This document shows, one piece after another, positions 8,827-18,299 of a stretch of DNA of 33,329 bases; the stretch's first letter is position 1, and each line of letters opens with the position of its first letter. The stretch comes from Actinomadura bangladeshensis (GTDB taxonomy: Bacteria; Actinomycetota; Actinomycetes; Streptosporangiales; Streptosporangiaceae), in contig NZ_SMJW01000072.1 in the NCBI RefSeq assembly GCF_004348335.1, forward strand, positions 1 through 33,329, given 5' to 3'. A program made the translations under genes and the position numbers. The notes beneath the pieces were generated by a model, which worked only from the letters and a program-made list of their open reading frames with translations, searched no databases and was not told the origin of the DNA.

Positions 8827-8910
8827 ATTTCTTCTCCGGACGGCGGCCGTACGGGTCCAGGCAGTCGCTTAGACCACCCGCGGCGGCGGCCGGCGGCGGG
8901 CCGCGGGCCC

Positions 8911-8939
8911 TTGAACGCACCGTTCCACCCGGTTACCAT
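8911..8939 (+). promoter_or_regulatory. Chitinase promoter
   Basis: TTGAAC (8911-8916) and TACCAT (8934-8939) are separated by 17 nt, a good housekeeping-sigma match. The expected transcript start falls at about 8946, inside the adjacent palindrome. Confidence 0.55.
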
Positions 8940-8944
8940 CCTCC

Positions 8945-8973
8945 CAATTCTTAGGAAACTTTCCTAAGAATTG
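8945..8973. promoter_or_regulatory. 29-bp perfect palindrome, probable chitinase operator
   Basis: Two 14-bp arms (8945-8958 and 8960-8973, left arm CAATTCTTAGGAAA) flank a single central C. It overlaps the predicted transcription start, 46 nt before the chitinase ATG, and is AT-rich in GC-rich surroundings. Position and symmetry indicate a repressor site. ROK-family sugar regulators are one candidate, but which protein binds is not shown. Confidence 0.75.
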
Positions 8974-9019
8974 AGCGGGGATTCCTGTTTGATTCGGGGG
9001 CCGGACCGAACGGAGAATC

Positions 9020-10852
<1,833 letters not shown>

Positions 10853-10927
10853 GCCGACCGCAGAGCCGTCTCGGCCGAGCTGTTCGCAGAAGGGGTACTC
10901 CCAGCCCCTCAGACGGCCGAGACGACC

Positions 10928-10963
10928 GGGCCCCTGACCCAACGGACGCCGGGTCAGGGGCCC
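10928..10963 (+). terminator. Chitinase terminator
   Basis: A perfect 13-bp stem (10928-10940 with 10951-10963) encloses a 10-nt loop and is followed by GCCCCCTTTC. A second, longer stem (10867-10876 with 10915-10924) precedes it. It probably also protects the convergent SDR gene. Confidence 0.8.
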
Positions 10964-10986
10964 GCCCCCTTTCATGCGCGGGCTTC

Positions 10987-11808
10987 TCACACGAGGGACT
11001 GGCCGCCGTCCATCGTGAGGACCTCGCCGCTCATGTACGGGTTGGCCATCAGGAACAGGGCGGCGGAGGCGGCCTCCTCGGCCGTCCCGAACCGTCCGAG
11101 CGGCATGGCCGCGCCCGCCTCGGCGATCACCGCGTCGACGTCCGCGCCCGCGGCACCGAAGCGGCCGCGCAGCAGGGGCGTGTCAATGGCGCCGTACCGA
11201 ACCGCGTTGACCCGCAGGCGGGCCGGGGCCAGTTCCACGGCCAGCGCGCGGGCGAGCGTCTCGATGGCGCCGGCCGCCGAGATCGGCACCGCCATGCCCG
11301 GCTGCGGGCGGGGAACGAGGACGCCCGAGCTGAGCGTGATCGAGCCGCCCGCCGCCATGCGCGGGACGGCGGCTCGCACGACGCCGAGGACCGCTTGCAC
11401 CGGGGCCGCGACGCCCGCCTGCGCGGCGTCCCGGGTCAGCTCGGTGACCGGACCGAGCCCGGAGAGGTACGCGGCCGTCATCAGGACGTGGTGGACGGAG
11501 CCGGCGCGTTCGAAGACCTCTTCCATCGCCTCGCCGTCGGTGACGTCGGCGGGCATCCCCCGCACCTCGGCAGGGGCGGCGGCCGCATCCGCGTGGGCGC
11601 CGGCGGCGGTCACCCGGGCGACGGCGGACTCCAGCCGCCCCTCGTCGCGGCCGACGAGCAGGATGCGCGCCCCCACCGAGGCGAGCAGCCCGGCGGCGGC
11701 GAGGCCGATGCCCGAGCTGCCGCCGAGGATCACCGCCGTCCGCCCGGCGAGGCTCCGCGGGAGCGGCGAGTGGACGGGGGCCGGTGCGGGCGCGGTGGTC
11801 GTGGACAT
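10987..11808 (-). CDS. SDR-family protein lacking the catalytic Tyr-Lys pair
   Basis: The 273-residue protein has the Rossmann fold of short-chain dehydrogenases. The nucleotide-binding loop is GGSSGIG (residues 29-35), the acidic ADVTD lies at 87-91, and the C-terminal family motif is PYMSGEVLTMDGGQS. The serine of the active site is kept (GSITLSSG), but where YxxxK is expected the sequence reads ISAAGA (176-181), so Tyr is Ile and Lys is Gly. It may be an atypical SDR subclass or a non-catalytic binder. The ATG at 11808 has AGGAGG about 5 nt upstream. The gene is divergent from tetR and probably its target. Confidence 0.88.
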   Translation of the reverse strand: MSTTTAPAPAPVHSPLPRSLAGRTAVILGGSSGIGLAAAGLLASVGARILLVGRDEGRLESAVARVTAAGAHADAAAAPAEVRGMPADVTDGEAMEEVFERAGSVHHVLMTAAYLSGLGPVTELTRDAAQAGVAAPVQAVLGVVRAAVPRMAAGGSITLSSGVLVPRPQPGMAVPISAAGAIETLARALAVELAPARLRVNAVRYGAIDTPLLRGRFGAAGADVDAVIAEAGAAMPLGRFGTAEEAASAALFLMANPYMSGEVLTMDGGQSLV

Positions 11809-11823
11809 GGATCCTCCTAAATA

Positions 11824-11840
11824 AAACATCCGGTTGGTTT
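11824..11840. promoter_or_regulatory. Candidate TetR half-site pair 1
   Basis: AAAC-N9-GTTT, an imperfect palindrome containing CATCCGGTTGG, lies just upstream of the SDR Shine-Dalgarno. A related site is found 30 bp away on the tetR side. Confidence 0.45.
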
Positions 11841-11869
11841 AGAGACTGGACCGTGGCGGGCGCCAAGTC

Positions 11870-11882
11870 AAACGGATGGTTT
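11870..11882. promoter_or_regulatory. Candidate TetR half-site pair 2
   Basis: AAAC-GGATG-GTTT lies 9 nt before the tetR start. It shares the GGNTGGTTTA core with site 1, consistent with one repressor controlling both divergent genes. Confidence 0.45.
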
Positions 11883-11891
11883 AATTCGGGC

Positions 11892-12503
11892 ATGAGCTAC
11901 GACGCCGAGGCGACCCGCCGGCGGATCTTCGAGGCCGCCTCCGCCGAGTTCGCCGCGCGCGGGCTCGCGGGCGCCCGGATCGAGCGCATCGCGACCGAGG
12001 CGCGGGCCAACAAGCAGGCCATCTACCTGTACTTCGGCAGCAAGGAGAAGCTGTTCGGCGCCGTGGTGCGGGCCAAGATGGAGGAGATCGGCGAGGGGTG
12101 CGAGATCGACCCCGAGCGCCTGACCGAGTCGGTGGGCCGGCTCTTCGACTGGTACCGGGAGCATCCGGAGCTGATCCGGCTCCTGCTCTGGGAGGCCCTG
12201 GAGACGCGCGGCGCGGTCTCGGGCGAGGAGGAGCGCCGCGAGGAGTTCCGGCGGAAGGCCGACCGCCTCGCCGGCGCCGGAGACCCCGCGGAGCCGGGCC
12301 CCGGGGCGGCGGAGGCCAAGGACCTGCTGTTCACCATCTTCGGCATCATCGCGTGGAACTTCGCCGTCCCGCAGCTGCGGCGGCTGATCCTGGACGAGGA
12401 CGATGAGGCCGCCGCCGTGGCGCGCCGCCGCGCGGCGGTCCTGGAGGCCGCCCGCGTCCTCGCCGAATCGCACGGGTCCGGCCCGGCGGGGTCCGCACGA
12501 TGA
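11892..12503 (+). CDS. TetR-family transcriptional regulator
   Basis: The 203-residue regulator has an N-terminal TetR HTH: RRRIFEAASAEFAARGLAGARIERIATEARANKQAIYLYFGSKEKLF, spread over about residues 9-56. The C-terminal helical ligand domain includes WYREHPELIRLLLWEALE. The start at 11892 (MSYDAEATRR) is standard for the family; a longer frame reading back to 11784 runs through the SDR promoter and is unlikely. There is almost no Shine-Dalgarno. The 3' end overlaps the HAD gene by 4 nt (ATGA), so the two are co-translated. It probably represses itself and the divergent SDR gene. Confidence 0.92.
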   Translation: MSYDAEATRRRIFEAASAEFAARGLAGARIERIATEARANKQAIYLYFGSKEKLFGAVVRAKMEEIGEGCEIDPERLTESVGRLFDWYREHPELIRLLLWEALETRGAVSGEEERREEFRRKADRLAGAGDPAEPGPGAAEAKDLLFTIFGIIAWNFAVPQLRRLILDEDDEAAAVARRRAAVLEAARVLAESHGSGPAGSAR

Positions 12504-13186
12504 CCGGCGCGGTGCTGTTCGACCTCGACGGGACGCTGCTCGACCACGAGGGGGCCGCGGGCGAGGCGGTCGTCCGGCTGTTCCCGGACGTGGACGAGGC
12601 GTGGCTCGTCCGGCGCTGGTACGAGCTGACCGAGGAGGCCGTCGACCGGTACCTGGCGGGCGAGCTGGACTTCACCGCCCAGCGCCGCGACCGGATCCTC
12701 CGGCTGGCCCCGGAGCTGGGGCTCGGCCACTGGGACGAGGCCCGCGCCGATGCGTGGCTCGCGCGGTACGTGGCGCTGTACGAGGCGGCGTGGCGTCCGT
12801 TCCCCGAGGCGCGGCGCGTCCTGGACGCCCTGGCGGCGCGCGGCCTGCGGCTCGGGGTGATCACGAACGGGGACGCCGTGCAGCAGCGCAGGAAGATCGA
12901 CGCGATCGGCCTGGCGGACGTCCTGCCGTACGTCGTGGCGTCCAGCGAGGCGGGCTCCGCCAAGCCCGACCCCGGGATCTTCCGGACGGCCTGCGCGGGC
13001 CTCGGCGTTCCGCCGGACGGGGCCGCCTACGTCGGCGACCGGCTCGTCACCGACGCCCAGGGCGCCGCGGCGGCGGGGCTGGCGGGCATCTGGCTCGACC
13101 GCTCCGACGGCCCCGTCCCGGAGGAGCTGACCGTGCCGCGCATCACGACGCTGGAGGCGCTCCCCCGGCTGCTCGCCGAACGCTGA
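12500..13186 (+). CDS. HAD-superfamily hydrolase (phosphatase)
   Basis: The 228-residue protein shows all four HAD motifs: FDLDGT (7-12, Asp nucleophile and acid/base), ITNGD for motif II, Lys in SAKPDP for motif III, and GDRLVTD for motif IV. A helical C1-type cap lies between motifs I and II. Such enzymes dephosphorylate small metabolites; YjjG-like nucleotidases and phosphoglycolate phosphatases are relatives, and the substrate is not predictable. Its ATG overlaps the tetR stop (ATGA). A strong hairpin follows directly after the stop. Confidence 0.9.
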   Translation: MTGAVLFDLDGTLLDHEGAAGEAVVRLFPDVDEAWLVRRWYELTEEAVDRYLAGELDFTAQRRDRILRLAPELGLGHWDEARADAWLARYVALYEAAWRPFPEARRVLDALAARGLRLGVITNGDAVQQRRKIDAIGLADVLPYVVASSEAGSAKPDPGIFRTACAGLGVPPDGAAYVGDRLVTDAQGAAAAGLAGIWLDRSDGPVPEELTVPRITTLEALPRLLAER

Positions 13187-13226
13187 CCGCGGCCTGCGCG
13201 GGCCCCCGAGCCCGCGCAGGCCGCGG
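13187..13226. terminator. Bidirectional terminator between HAD gene and yceI
   Basis: A perfect 17-bp stem (13187-13203 with 13210-13226) with a 6-nt loop starts immediately after the HAD stop codon and ends 8 bp from the yceI stop. Confidence 0.88.
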
Positions 13227-13234
13227 CCGGTGGG

Positions 13235-13816
13235 TCAGTCGGTGCGGAGGGCCGCCTGGATCTCCAGGACGATCTGGATCTTCTCCCCCAGCCCGAGACC
13301 GCCGCCGCCCGGGACCTTGACGGTGTCGCCGACCCCGAACTCCAGCCGGCTGATCTCGCCCGTCGCGGTGAACCCGGCGCGGGCGCCCTTGAACGGGTCG
13401 TCCTCCCGGAACGGGTCGGGGCCGAAGCCGCCGATCTCCAGCTTCAGCGGGACGGGCCTGGTCAGGCCGCGCAGCGTCAACTCGCCGTCCAGGACGAAGT
13501 CGCCGCCGTCGGGACGCAGGCCGGTGGACCGGTAGCTCATCGTGGGGTACGCCGCGACGTCCAGGTAGTCGGCGGACCTGACGTGCTCGTCGCGCTTGGC
13601 GATGCCGGTGTCGATCGAGGCGAGGTCGATGGACGCGGTCACGGACGAGTCGAGGGGGTCGTCGCCGGTCACGATCGTCCCCTCGACGCTCCCGAACCGG
13701 CCGCGGACCTTGCTGACCATCAGGTGCCGGACGGTGAAGCCGATGTCGGAGTGGAGGGGGTCGATGGTCCAGGTCCCGGCGACGTAACCGGGGATCTCGA
13801 CAAGCTCGGCCTTCAT
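13235..13816 (-). CDS. YceI-family lipid/isoprenoid-binding protein
   Basis: The 193-residue protein is a YceI-type lipocalin-like barrel: GTWTIDPLHSDIGFTVRHLM at the N-terminus, FGSVEGTI, then RSADYLDVAAYPTMSYRST and the later LTLRGLTRPVPL. Members bind long isoprenoid or amphiphilic molecules; no signal peptide is visible, so this one is probably cytoplasmic. The ATG has AAGGAG at good spacing. It is divergent from an HxlR regulator across a 123-bp gap, which suggests HxlR control. Confidence 0.92.
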   Translation of the reverse strand: MKAELVEIPGYVAGTWTIDPLHSDIGFTVRHLMVSKVRGRFGSVEGTIVTGDDPLDSSVTASIDLASIDTGIAKRDEHVRSADYLDVAAYPTMSYRSTGLRPDGGDFVLDGELTLRGLTRPVPLKLEIGGFGPDPFREDDPFKGARAGFTATGEISRLEFGVGDTVKVPGGGGLGLGEKIQIVLEIQAALRTD

Positions 13817-13880
13817 GGTGTCTCCTTAGGTTATGAATGGTAAGGCGGTTCCGATCGGTAACCGGCTTCCATCGTGCGGA

Positions 13881-13893
13881 GACCCCCGGGGTC
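13881..13893. promoter_or_regulatory. Small palindrome in the yceI-hxlR spacer
   Basis: GACCCC-C-GGGGTC is a perfect 13-bp palindrome between divergent genes. A second near-palindrome (GGTT-CCGATCGG-TAACC) lies at about 13847-13863. Either could bind the HxlR protein. Confidence 0.35.
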
Positions 13894-13939
13894 GGCACAA
13901 GAAGGCACTTTTTCCTGCCCTGGTCACCTGGAGATAACC

Positions 13940-14311
13940 ATGGAGCACAACCCGTGCCGGGCCCGCGAGATCCTCGACCGGGTCGGTGACAAGTGGTCGC
14001 TGCTGGTGATCGCGCTGCTCGGCGAGCGCACCAAGCGGTTCACCGAGTTGAAGCGCGAGATCGACGGCATCAGCCAGCGGATGCTCACCGTCACGCTGCG
14101 CGGCCTGGAACGCGACGGCATCGTCACGCGCACCGTGTACCCCGTCGTGCCGCCCCGCGTGGAGTACTCACTCACCCCCATGGGCGCGACACTGATGGAC
14201 GCGGCCAACACCCTTGTCGACTGGGCGGAGAGCCATCTGAGCGAAATCGACGCCGCGCGCGCCGACTACGACACCCGCGCCCGCGCGGAAGAGCCCGTTA
14301 AGACGTCATGA
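13940..14311 (+). CDS. HxlR-family transcriptional regulator
   Basis: The 123-residue winged-helix protein has the family pattern: CRAREILDRVGDKWSLLVIALL, then RFTELKREIDGISQRMLTVTLRGLERDGIV, and the wing VPPRVEYSLTPMG. A Cys near the N-terminus (MEHNPCRA) is at the position that senses electrophiles in HxlR/HypR-type proteins. The ATG at 13940 with GGAGA 5 nt upstream is preferred to a start 66 nt earlier. It probably regulates the divergent yceI. Its 3' end overlaps the convergent zinc-ribbon gene by 14 nt. Confidence 0.92.
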   Translation: MEHNPCRAREILDRVGDKWSLLVIALLGERTKRFTELKREIDGISQRMLTVTLRGLERDGIVTRTVYPVVPPRVEYSLTPMGATLMDAANTLVDWAESHLSEIDAARADYDTRARAEEPVKTS

Positions 14312-14741
14312 GGTCGGCGTCGCAGAAGACGCAGACGTAGTACTCGTCTTTCACGACGTTGAGTTCGGCGCATTCGGGGCAGTGCCGGAAGACGAATGTG
14401 GCCGTGAAGCCGTCCGGCCTTCGCAGCCCGGCGCGATCAAGCGCTTCGGCGACCGCCGGCCAGCATTCTTCTCCCGGGCAGTACCCGGTGGACTGGTTGC
14501 TGACCTCGGTGGCAGCCGTTCCCTGGAAGGTGATTTCGCCTGCGGCCAGAACGGCTTCTCCCCCGGCACAGGCGACGTGTTCGCTGCGGCGTGGCGCTAT
14601 GCGCAGCGTGCCGTCAAGGGTGACGACATAGGTGAACGATTCGTCCTGCGGGCGGCCTTCCATGTCCGCCGGCGACCTGACGGGTTCGCCGGGCCTTCCC
14701 GCCTGTTCGAGCAGCTCGGCAGGCCCCACATAGACGTACAC
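14298..14741 (-). CDS. Uncharacterised protein with C-terminal zinc ribbon
   Basis: The 147-residue protein matches no family I recognise. The C-terminus carries CPEC and, 12 residues later, CVFC (CxxC-N11-CxxC), a zinc-ribbon arrangement. A further CPGEEC lies in the middle. The N-terminal half includes ESFTYVVTLDGTLRIAPRRSEHV. The start is uncertain: GTG at 14741 has only a weak GGTGG upstream, another GTG lies at 14729, and the open frame continues to 14832 without a standard start. Its stop lies 14 nt inside the 3' end of hxlR on the opposite strand. No function is assigned. Confidence 0.6.
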   Translation of the reverse strand: MYVYVGPAELLEQAGRPGEPVRSPADMEGRPQDESFTYVVTLDGTLRIAPRRSEHVACAGGEAVLAAGEITFQGTAATEVSNQSTGYCPGEECWPAVAEALDRAGLRRPDGFTATFVFRHCPECAELNVVKDEYYVCVFCDADLMTS

Positions 14742-14945
14742 GCCGCCACCGTAGGACGGGGTGCCGGTGCCGGTCGACAGGAAATTCGTGTGCCGCCGCG
14801 CCGAGCACCGAGGTAGCTTGGGCCGTGATGGTCATTCACGAGGTGGGACGGCGAGCTATCCGCGCCGAGCTGGGGAACGAGCAGTCGTGCCCGGCCCGGC
14901 TCGGCGGTGTGCGCCGTCATCCCATCGACCTCGTGAGGCCGTTCC

Positions 14946-17534
14946 ATGCGCTCTTCTGACATCCGCGCGACCTTTCTCGACTTCTTCCGCGAGCGCGACC
15001 ATCGCGTCGTGCCGTCCGGCCCGCTGGTGCCGTCCGACCCGACGCTGCTGCTGACGAACGCGGGCATGAACCAGTTCAAGCCGTACTTCCTCGGCGAGAC
15101 CGCACCGGAGCACTCCCGGGCGGTGTCCGTGCAGAAGTGCGCGCGCACGTCCGACATCGAGAACGTGGGCCGCACCACGCGGCACGCGACGTTCTTCGAA
15201 ATGCTCGGCAACTTCTCCTTCGGCGACTACTTCAAGGCGGAGGCGATCGCCTGGGCGTGGGAGTTGTTCACGCGCCGCTACAACCTCGACCCGGAACGTC
15301 TATGGGTCACCGTATTCCGGGACGACGACGAGGCAGCTGACCTGTGGCGGGGCGTCGGCGTCCCGTCCGAACGGATCCAGCGGCTCGGAATGGAGGACAA
15401 CTACTGGTCGATGGGCATACCCGGCCCGTGCGGACCGTCCTCCGAACTGCACTACGACCGAGGCCCGTCCTTCGGACGCGAGGGCGGCCCGGCGATCGAC
15501 GGCGAGCGCTACCAGGAACTGTGGAACCTCGTCTTCATGCAGAACCTACGCGGCGAGGGCCAGGGCAAGGACGACTATCCGATCCTGGGCGAACTCCCCG
15601 CGCGCAACATCGACACAGGACTCGGCCTCGACCGCCTGGCGGCGATATTGCAGGACGTGGACACGGTCTGCGAAACCGACCTGCTCGCACCGACGCTCTC
15701 CTTGGTCCAACAACTGGCGGGCCGCTCCTATCCAGGCCGCGACGGAAGCGACGACTCGACCTCATTCCGCGTGGTCACGGAACACGCCCGCTCGATAGCG
15801 TTCCTCATCGCCGACGGCGTGATGCCGTCCCGCGACGGCCGCGGCTACGTCCTGCGCCGTCTGACGCGCCGCGCGATCCGGCACGCACGCCGCCTCGGCA
15901 TCGACCGGGCGCTGCCGGACCTGACCTCCAGCGTGATCGGCACCCTGGGCGAGACCTGGCCGGAACTGTCCGAGCACTCCTCCCTCATTCACCAGGTCGT
16001 CACGGCCGAGGAAGAGTCCTTCGATCGGACGCTCCGCCAGGGCTCCCGCCTCCTCGACACGGCCATCACCCGCGCGACCTCGGTCATCTCCGGCCGCACC
16101 GCGTTCGAACTGCACGACACCTACGGCTTCCCGATCGACCTGACCATCGACGCGGCACGCTCGGCGGGCCTCACCGTCGATGAGGACGAGTTCGCCGAAC
16201 TCCTCGAAGCCCAACGTCGCCAAGCGCACCAGGCGAACCGCGACAAGAAGGGCAACGCGGTCTCCCGCCAGGACCTCTACCGCCGCATCACGGCCGAACA
16301 CGGCCTGACCGACTTCGTCGGCTACTCGGCGCAAACAGCGGAAACACGCGTCATCGCGGTCCTCCCCCACTCCGAACAGGGACTGGTCGACGTGATCCTC
16401 GCCCGCACCCCTTTCTATGCGGAGTCGGGCGGCCAGGTAGGCGACAGAGGGAGCCTGCGCACCTCCGCAGCCACGGCCCAGGTCCTCGACACCCGCCTGG
16501 GCTTGGACGGGCTGCACGTCCACACCGCCCGCGTACTGGACGGCGAACTACGTCCAGGCGACGACGCGGAAGCGATCGTAGACGCACCCCACCGCGCGGC
16601 GACCGCACGCTCGCACAGCGCCACCCACGTCCTGCACGCGATGCTGCGCCGCGTCCTGGGCGACCACGCGACCCAACGCGGCTCCCGCGTCGAGCCCGGC
16701 CGCCTGCGCTTCGACTTCACCCACCACTCCCCCGTCGAAACGCCCCCGCTGCAAACCCTCATCAACGACTACCTGCTCGACGACCCCGACGTCCGAGTCT
16801 GGGAGGCGACTCGATCTCAAGCACAGAAGGCCGGCGCACTGGCACTGTTCGGCGAGAAGTACGACGACACCGTACGCATAGTGGACATCGGCGACGCATC
16901 CCGCGAGTTGTGCGGCGGCACCCACGTGGGCCACGGCTCGCAGGCGGGTCCCGTCCACATCATCGGCGAATCGTCCATCGGCACCGGCCTCCGCCGGATC
17001 GAGGCCCTGACCGGCGCCGACGCGCTACACCACTACGACCACCAGAGCGCCGTCCTCCACGAATTGGCGGCACTCCTGAACGTCCACCCCGACCAGGCCC
17101 CAGACCGCCTACGCCAACGCCTGCAAACCCTGACAGAAGCCCAGAACCACCTAGAGAAGCTCCACCAAGCAGAACTCAAGGAACAATCACAACACCTACG
17201 ATCCCTGGCCGAACAACTCCCCCACGGCTGGCTGGCAACGAACCTCATCCCCACCGCAACAAGCGCAGACCTACGCACCGTCGCCACCGACGCCCTCGCC
17301 CCGGACGGCATCGTGATCCTGGGCACCGACCAGAACGGCAAGGCGTCCCTCATCGCAGCGGCGGGAGCGAACACAGGCGTCCAGCCACGCGACCTCCTGA
17401 CCGAGGCCGCCCGGGAACTGGGCGGCGGCGCAGGAGGCAAGGGCCCCATCGCCCAAGCGGGCGGCCGGCATCCCGAGAACCTGCCGAAGGCCCTCACCAT
17501 GGCCGCGGCGAAGGCCCGCGAACTCCTCAAATGA
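14946..17534 (+). CDS. alaS: Alanyl-tRNA synthetase, probably a second copy
   Basis: The 862-residue class II synthetase charges tRNA-Ala. The catalytic core includes LTNAGMNQFKPYFLG, DIENVGRTTRHATFFEMLGN and NIDTGLGLDRLAAI. The editing domain has YAESGGQVGDRG, HSATH (His557, His561) and CGGTH (Cys656, His660), so proofreading looks intact. The C-Ala domain ends with GGGAGGKGPIAQAGG. Actinobacterial alaS normally sits with ruvX, mltG and aroE; none is here, so this is probably an extra paralogue (inference). GTGAGG lies upstream of the ATG. No T-box was found in the 200-bp leader. A 12-bp hairpin follows the stop. Confidence 0.93.
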   Translation: MRSSDIRATFLDFFRERDHRVVPSGPLVPSDPTLLLTNAGMNQFKPYFLGETAPEHSRAVSVQKCARTSDIENVGRTTRHATFFEMLGNFSFGDYFKAEAIAWAWELFTRRYNLDPERLWVTVFRDDDEAADLWRGVGVPSERIQRLGMEDNYWSMGIPGPCGPSSELHYDRGPSFGREGGPAIDGERYQELWNLVFMQNLRGEGQGKDDYPILGELPARNIDTGLGLDRLAAILQDVDTVCETDLLAPTLSLVQQLAGRSYPGRDGSDDSTSFRVVTEHARSIAFLIADGVMPSRDGRGYVLRRLTRRAIRHARRLGIDRALPDLTSSVIGTLGETWPELSEHSSLIHQVVTAEEESFDRTLRQGSRLLDTAITRATSVISGRTAFELHDTYGFPIDLTIDAARSAGLTVDEDEFAELLEAQRRQAHQANRDKKGNAVSRQDLYRRITAEHGLTDFVGYSAQTAETRVIAVLPHSEQGLVDVILARTPFYAESGGQVGDRGSLRTSAATAQVLDTRLGLDGLHVHTARVLDGELRPGDDAEAIVDAPHRAATARSHSATHVLHAMLRRVLGDHATQRGSRVEPGRLRFDFTHHSPVETPPLQTLINDYLLDDPDVRVWEATRSQAQKAGALALFGEKYDDTVRIVDIGDASRELCGGTHVGHGSQAGPVHIIGESSIGTGLRRIEALTGADALHHYDHQSAVLHELAALLNVHPDQAPDRLRQRLQTLTEAQNHLEKLHQAELKEQSQHLRSLAEQLPHGWLATNLIPTATSADLRTVATDALAPDGIVILGTDQNGKASLIAAAGANTGVQPRDLLTEAARELGGGAGGKGPIAQAGGRHPENLPKALTMAAAKARELLK

Positions 17535-17536
17535 CC

Positions 17537-17563
17537 ACGGCCGGGCGCACCGCGCCCGGCCGT
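17537..17563. terminator. Terminator shared by alaS and tRNA-Pro
   Basis: A perfect 12-bp stem (17537-17548 with 17552-17563) with an ACC loop starts 2 nt after the alaS stop and ends 7 nt from the tRNA-Pro 3' end. Confidence 0.85.
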
Positions 17564-17570
17564 CCGTCTG

Positions 17571-17644
17571 TCGGGCTGGCGGGATTTGAACCCACGACCC
17601 CTGGCACCCAAAGCCAGTGCGCTACCAAACTGCGCTACAGCCCG
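17571..17644 (-). tRNA. tRNA-Pro (anticodon TGG)
   Basis: A 74-nt cloverleaf: acceptor arms CGGGCTG and CAGCCCG with discriminator A, D-arm GCGC/GCGC, anticodon stem CTGGC/GCCAG with loop TTTGGGT (anticodon 17608-17610), and T-loop GGGTTCAAATCCC. CCA is not encoded. Confidence 0.95.
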
Positions 17645-17784
17645 CCTCGATGACGGGGAGAAGTCTAGTCCCGATCACACCCGCCCGCTGCGCCCAGCGC
17701 GCAACCCACCCACCGACCCCGTCCACCCCGCGAACCCTGTACGCTACGGGATGGCGATCGAGACCACCCGGCCTCCATCCGCCC

Positions 17785-17855
17785 GCGGGCGTAGCTCAAT
17801 GGTAGAGCCCCAGTCTTCCAAACTGGCTACGCGGGTTCGATTCCCGTCGCCCGCT
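17785..17855 (+). tRNA. tRNA-Gly (anticodon TCC), integration site of the IME
   Basis: A 71-nt cloverleaf: acceptor GCGGGCG/CGCCCGC with discriminator T, anticodon stem CCAGT/ACTGG with loop CTTCCAA, and T-arm GCGGGTTCGATTCCCGT. The 3' part from 17815 is repeated exactly at 26693-26734, so the gene stays intact after insertion because the element supplies its 3' half. CCA is not encoded. Confidence 0.95.
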
Positions 17856-17856
17856 C
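17815..17856 (+). repeat. attL (42-bp core)
   Basis: This is the 3' half of tRNA-Gly from the anticodon loop (CTTCCAAACT) through the discriminator base plus one C. It is identical to 26693-26734. Confidence 0.92.
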
Positions 17857-17888
17857 TCCTATTTCCCCAGGTCAGAGCCCTGCGGGGC

Positions 17889-17933
17889 GATCTTGAAAGC
17901 CCCTTCCAAGATCATTTGTCACCCATTTGTCAC
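17889..17933. repeat. Inverted and tandem repeats at the element's left end
   Basis: GATCTTG (17889-17895) pairs with CAAGATC (17907-17913). It is followed directly by two copies of CATTTGTCAC (17913-17922 and 17924-17933), an 11-bp period of about one helical turn. They begin 33 bp from attL, so they are candidate arm-type sites for integrase or Xis. The rest of 17857-18096 shows no gene. Confidence 0.6.
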
Positions 17934-18096
17934 TGGGATCTGGCAGGTCTGGGCGGCATCCTGGTTCAACTGCGAACCTCGGTGATCATGGTTTGGCCCT
18001 CTCTGGCGGAGATCAACACGGTGACGGATCTTGCGTCCTCAACGCGGAAGGTCCGGCTCCCGACGGAAACCGGACCTTCGTTCGATGGACGCCTCG

Positions 18097-18294
18097 CTAG
18101 CTCGGCTCGATCCCGAGGAGCCGGCGGAGGTCGACCGTCACGACGCGGTAGCTGGTGCCGATGCGGATCACTTTGCAGGGAAACTCACCGCAGCGAGCGA
18201 GTTGGTAGGCGCGTGTGCGTCCGAGCCCGATGGCGCGGGCTGCGGTCTCGATGCCGACCGTGGTGGGGAGGGCGAGCAACTCGTCCTGGCTCAT
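18097..18294 (-). CDS. AlpA/excisionase-like helix-turn-helix protein
   Basis: The 65-residue protein is a small MerR-like HTH of the excisionase/AlpA type: TVGIETAARAIGLGRTRAYQLARCGEFPCKVIRIGTSYRVVTVDLRRLLG, over about residues 11-60. Such proteins act as recombination directionality factors or as activators of element genes. The ATG at 18294 (GGAG 10 nt upstream) is preferred; a GTG at 18303 would add three residues. It is the last gene of the mob operon and reads towards attL; in an excised circle it would read towards the integrase. Excisionase function is inferred from family and place. Confidence 0.82.
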   Translation of the reverse strand: MSQDELLALPTTVGIETAARAIGLGRTRAYQLARCGEFPCKVIRIGTSYRVVTVDLRRLLGIEPS

Positions 18295-18299
18295 CTGCT

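Noticed and set aside
14742..14945. Possible T-box leader ahead of the alanyl-tRNA synthetase
   Set aside because: No T-box sequence (TGGNACCGCG) or terminator/antiterminator pair is present.
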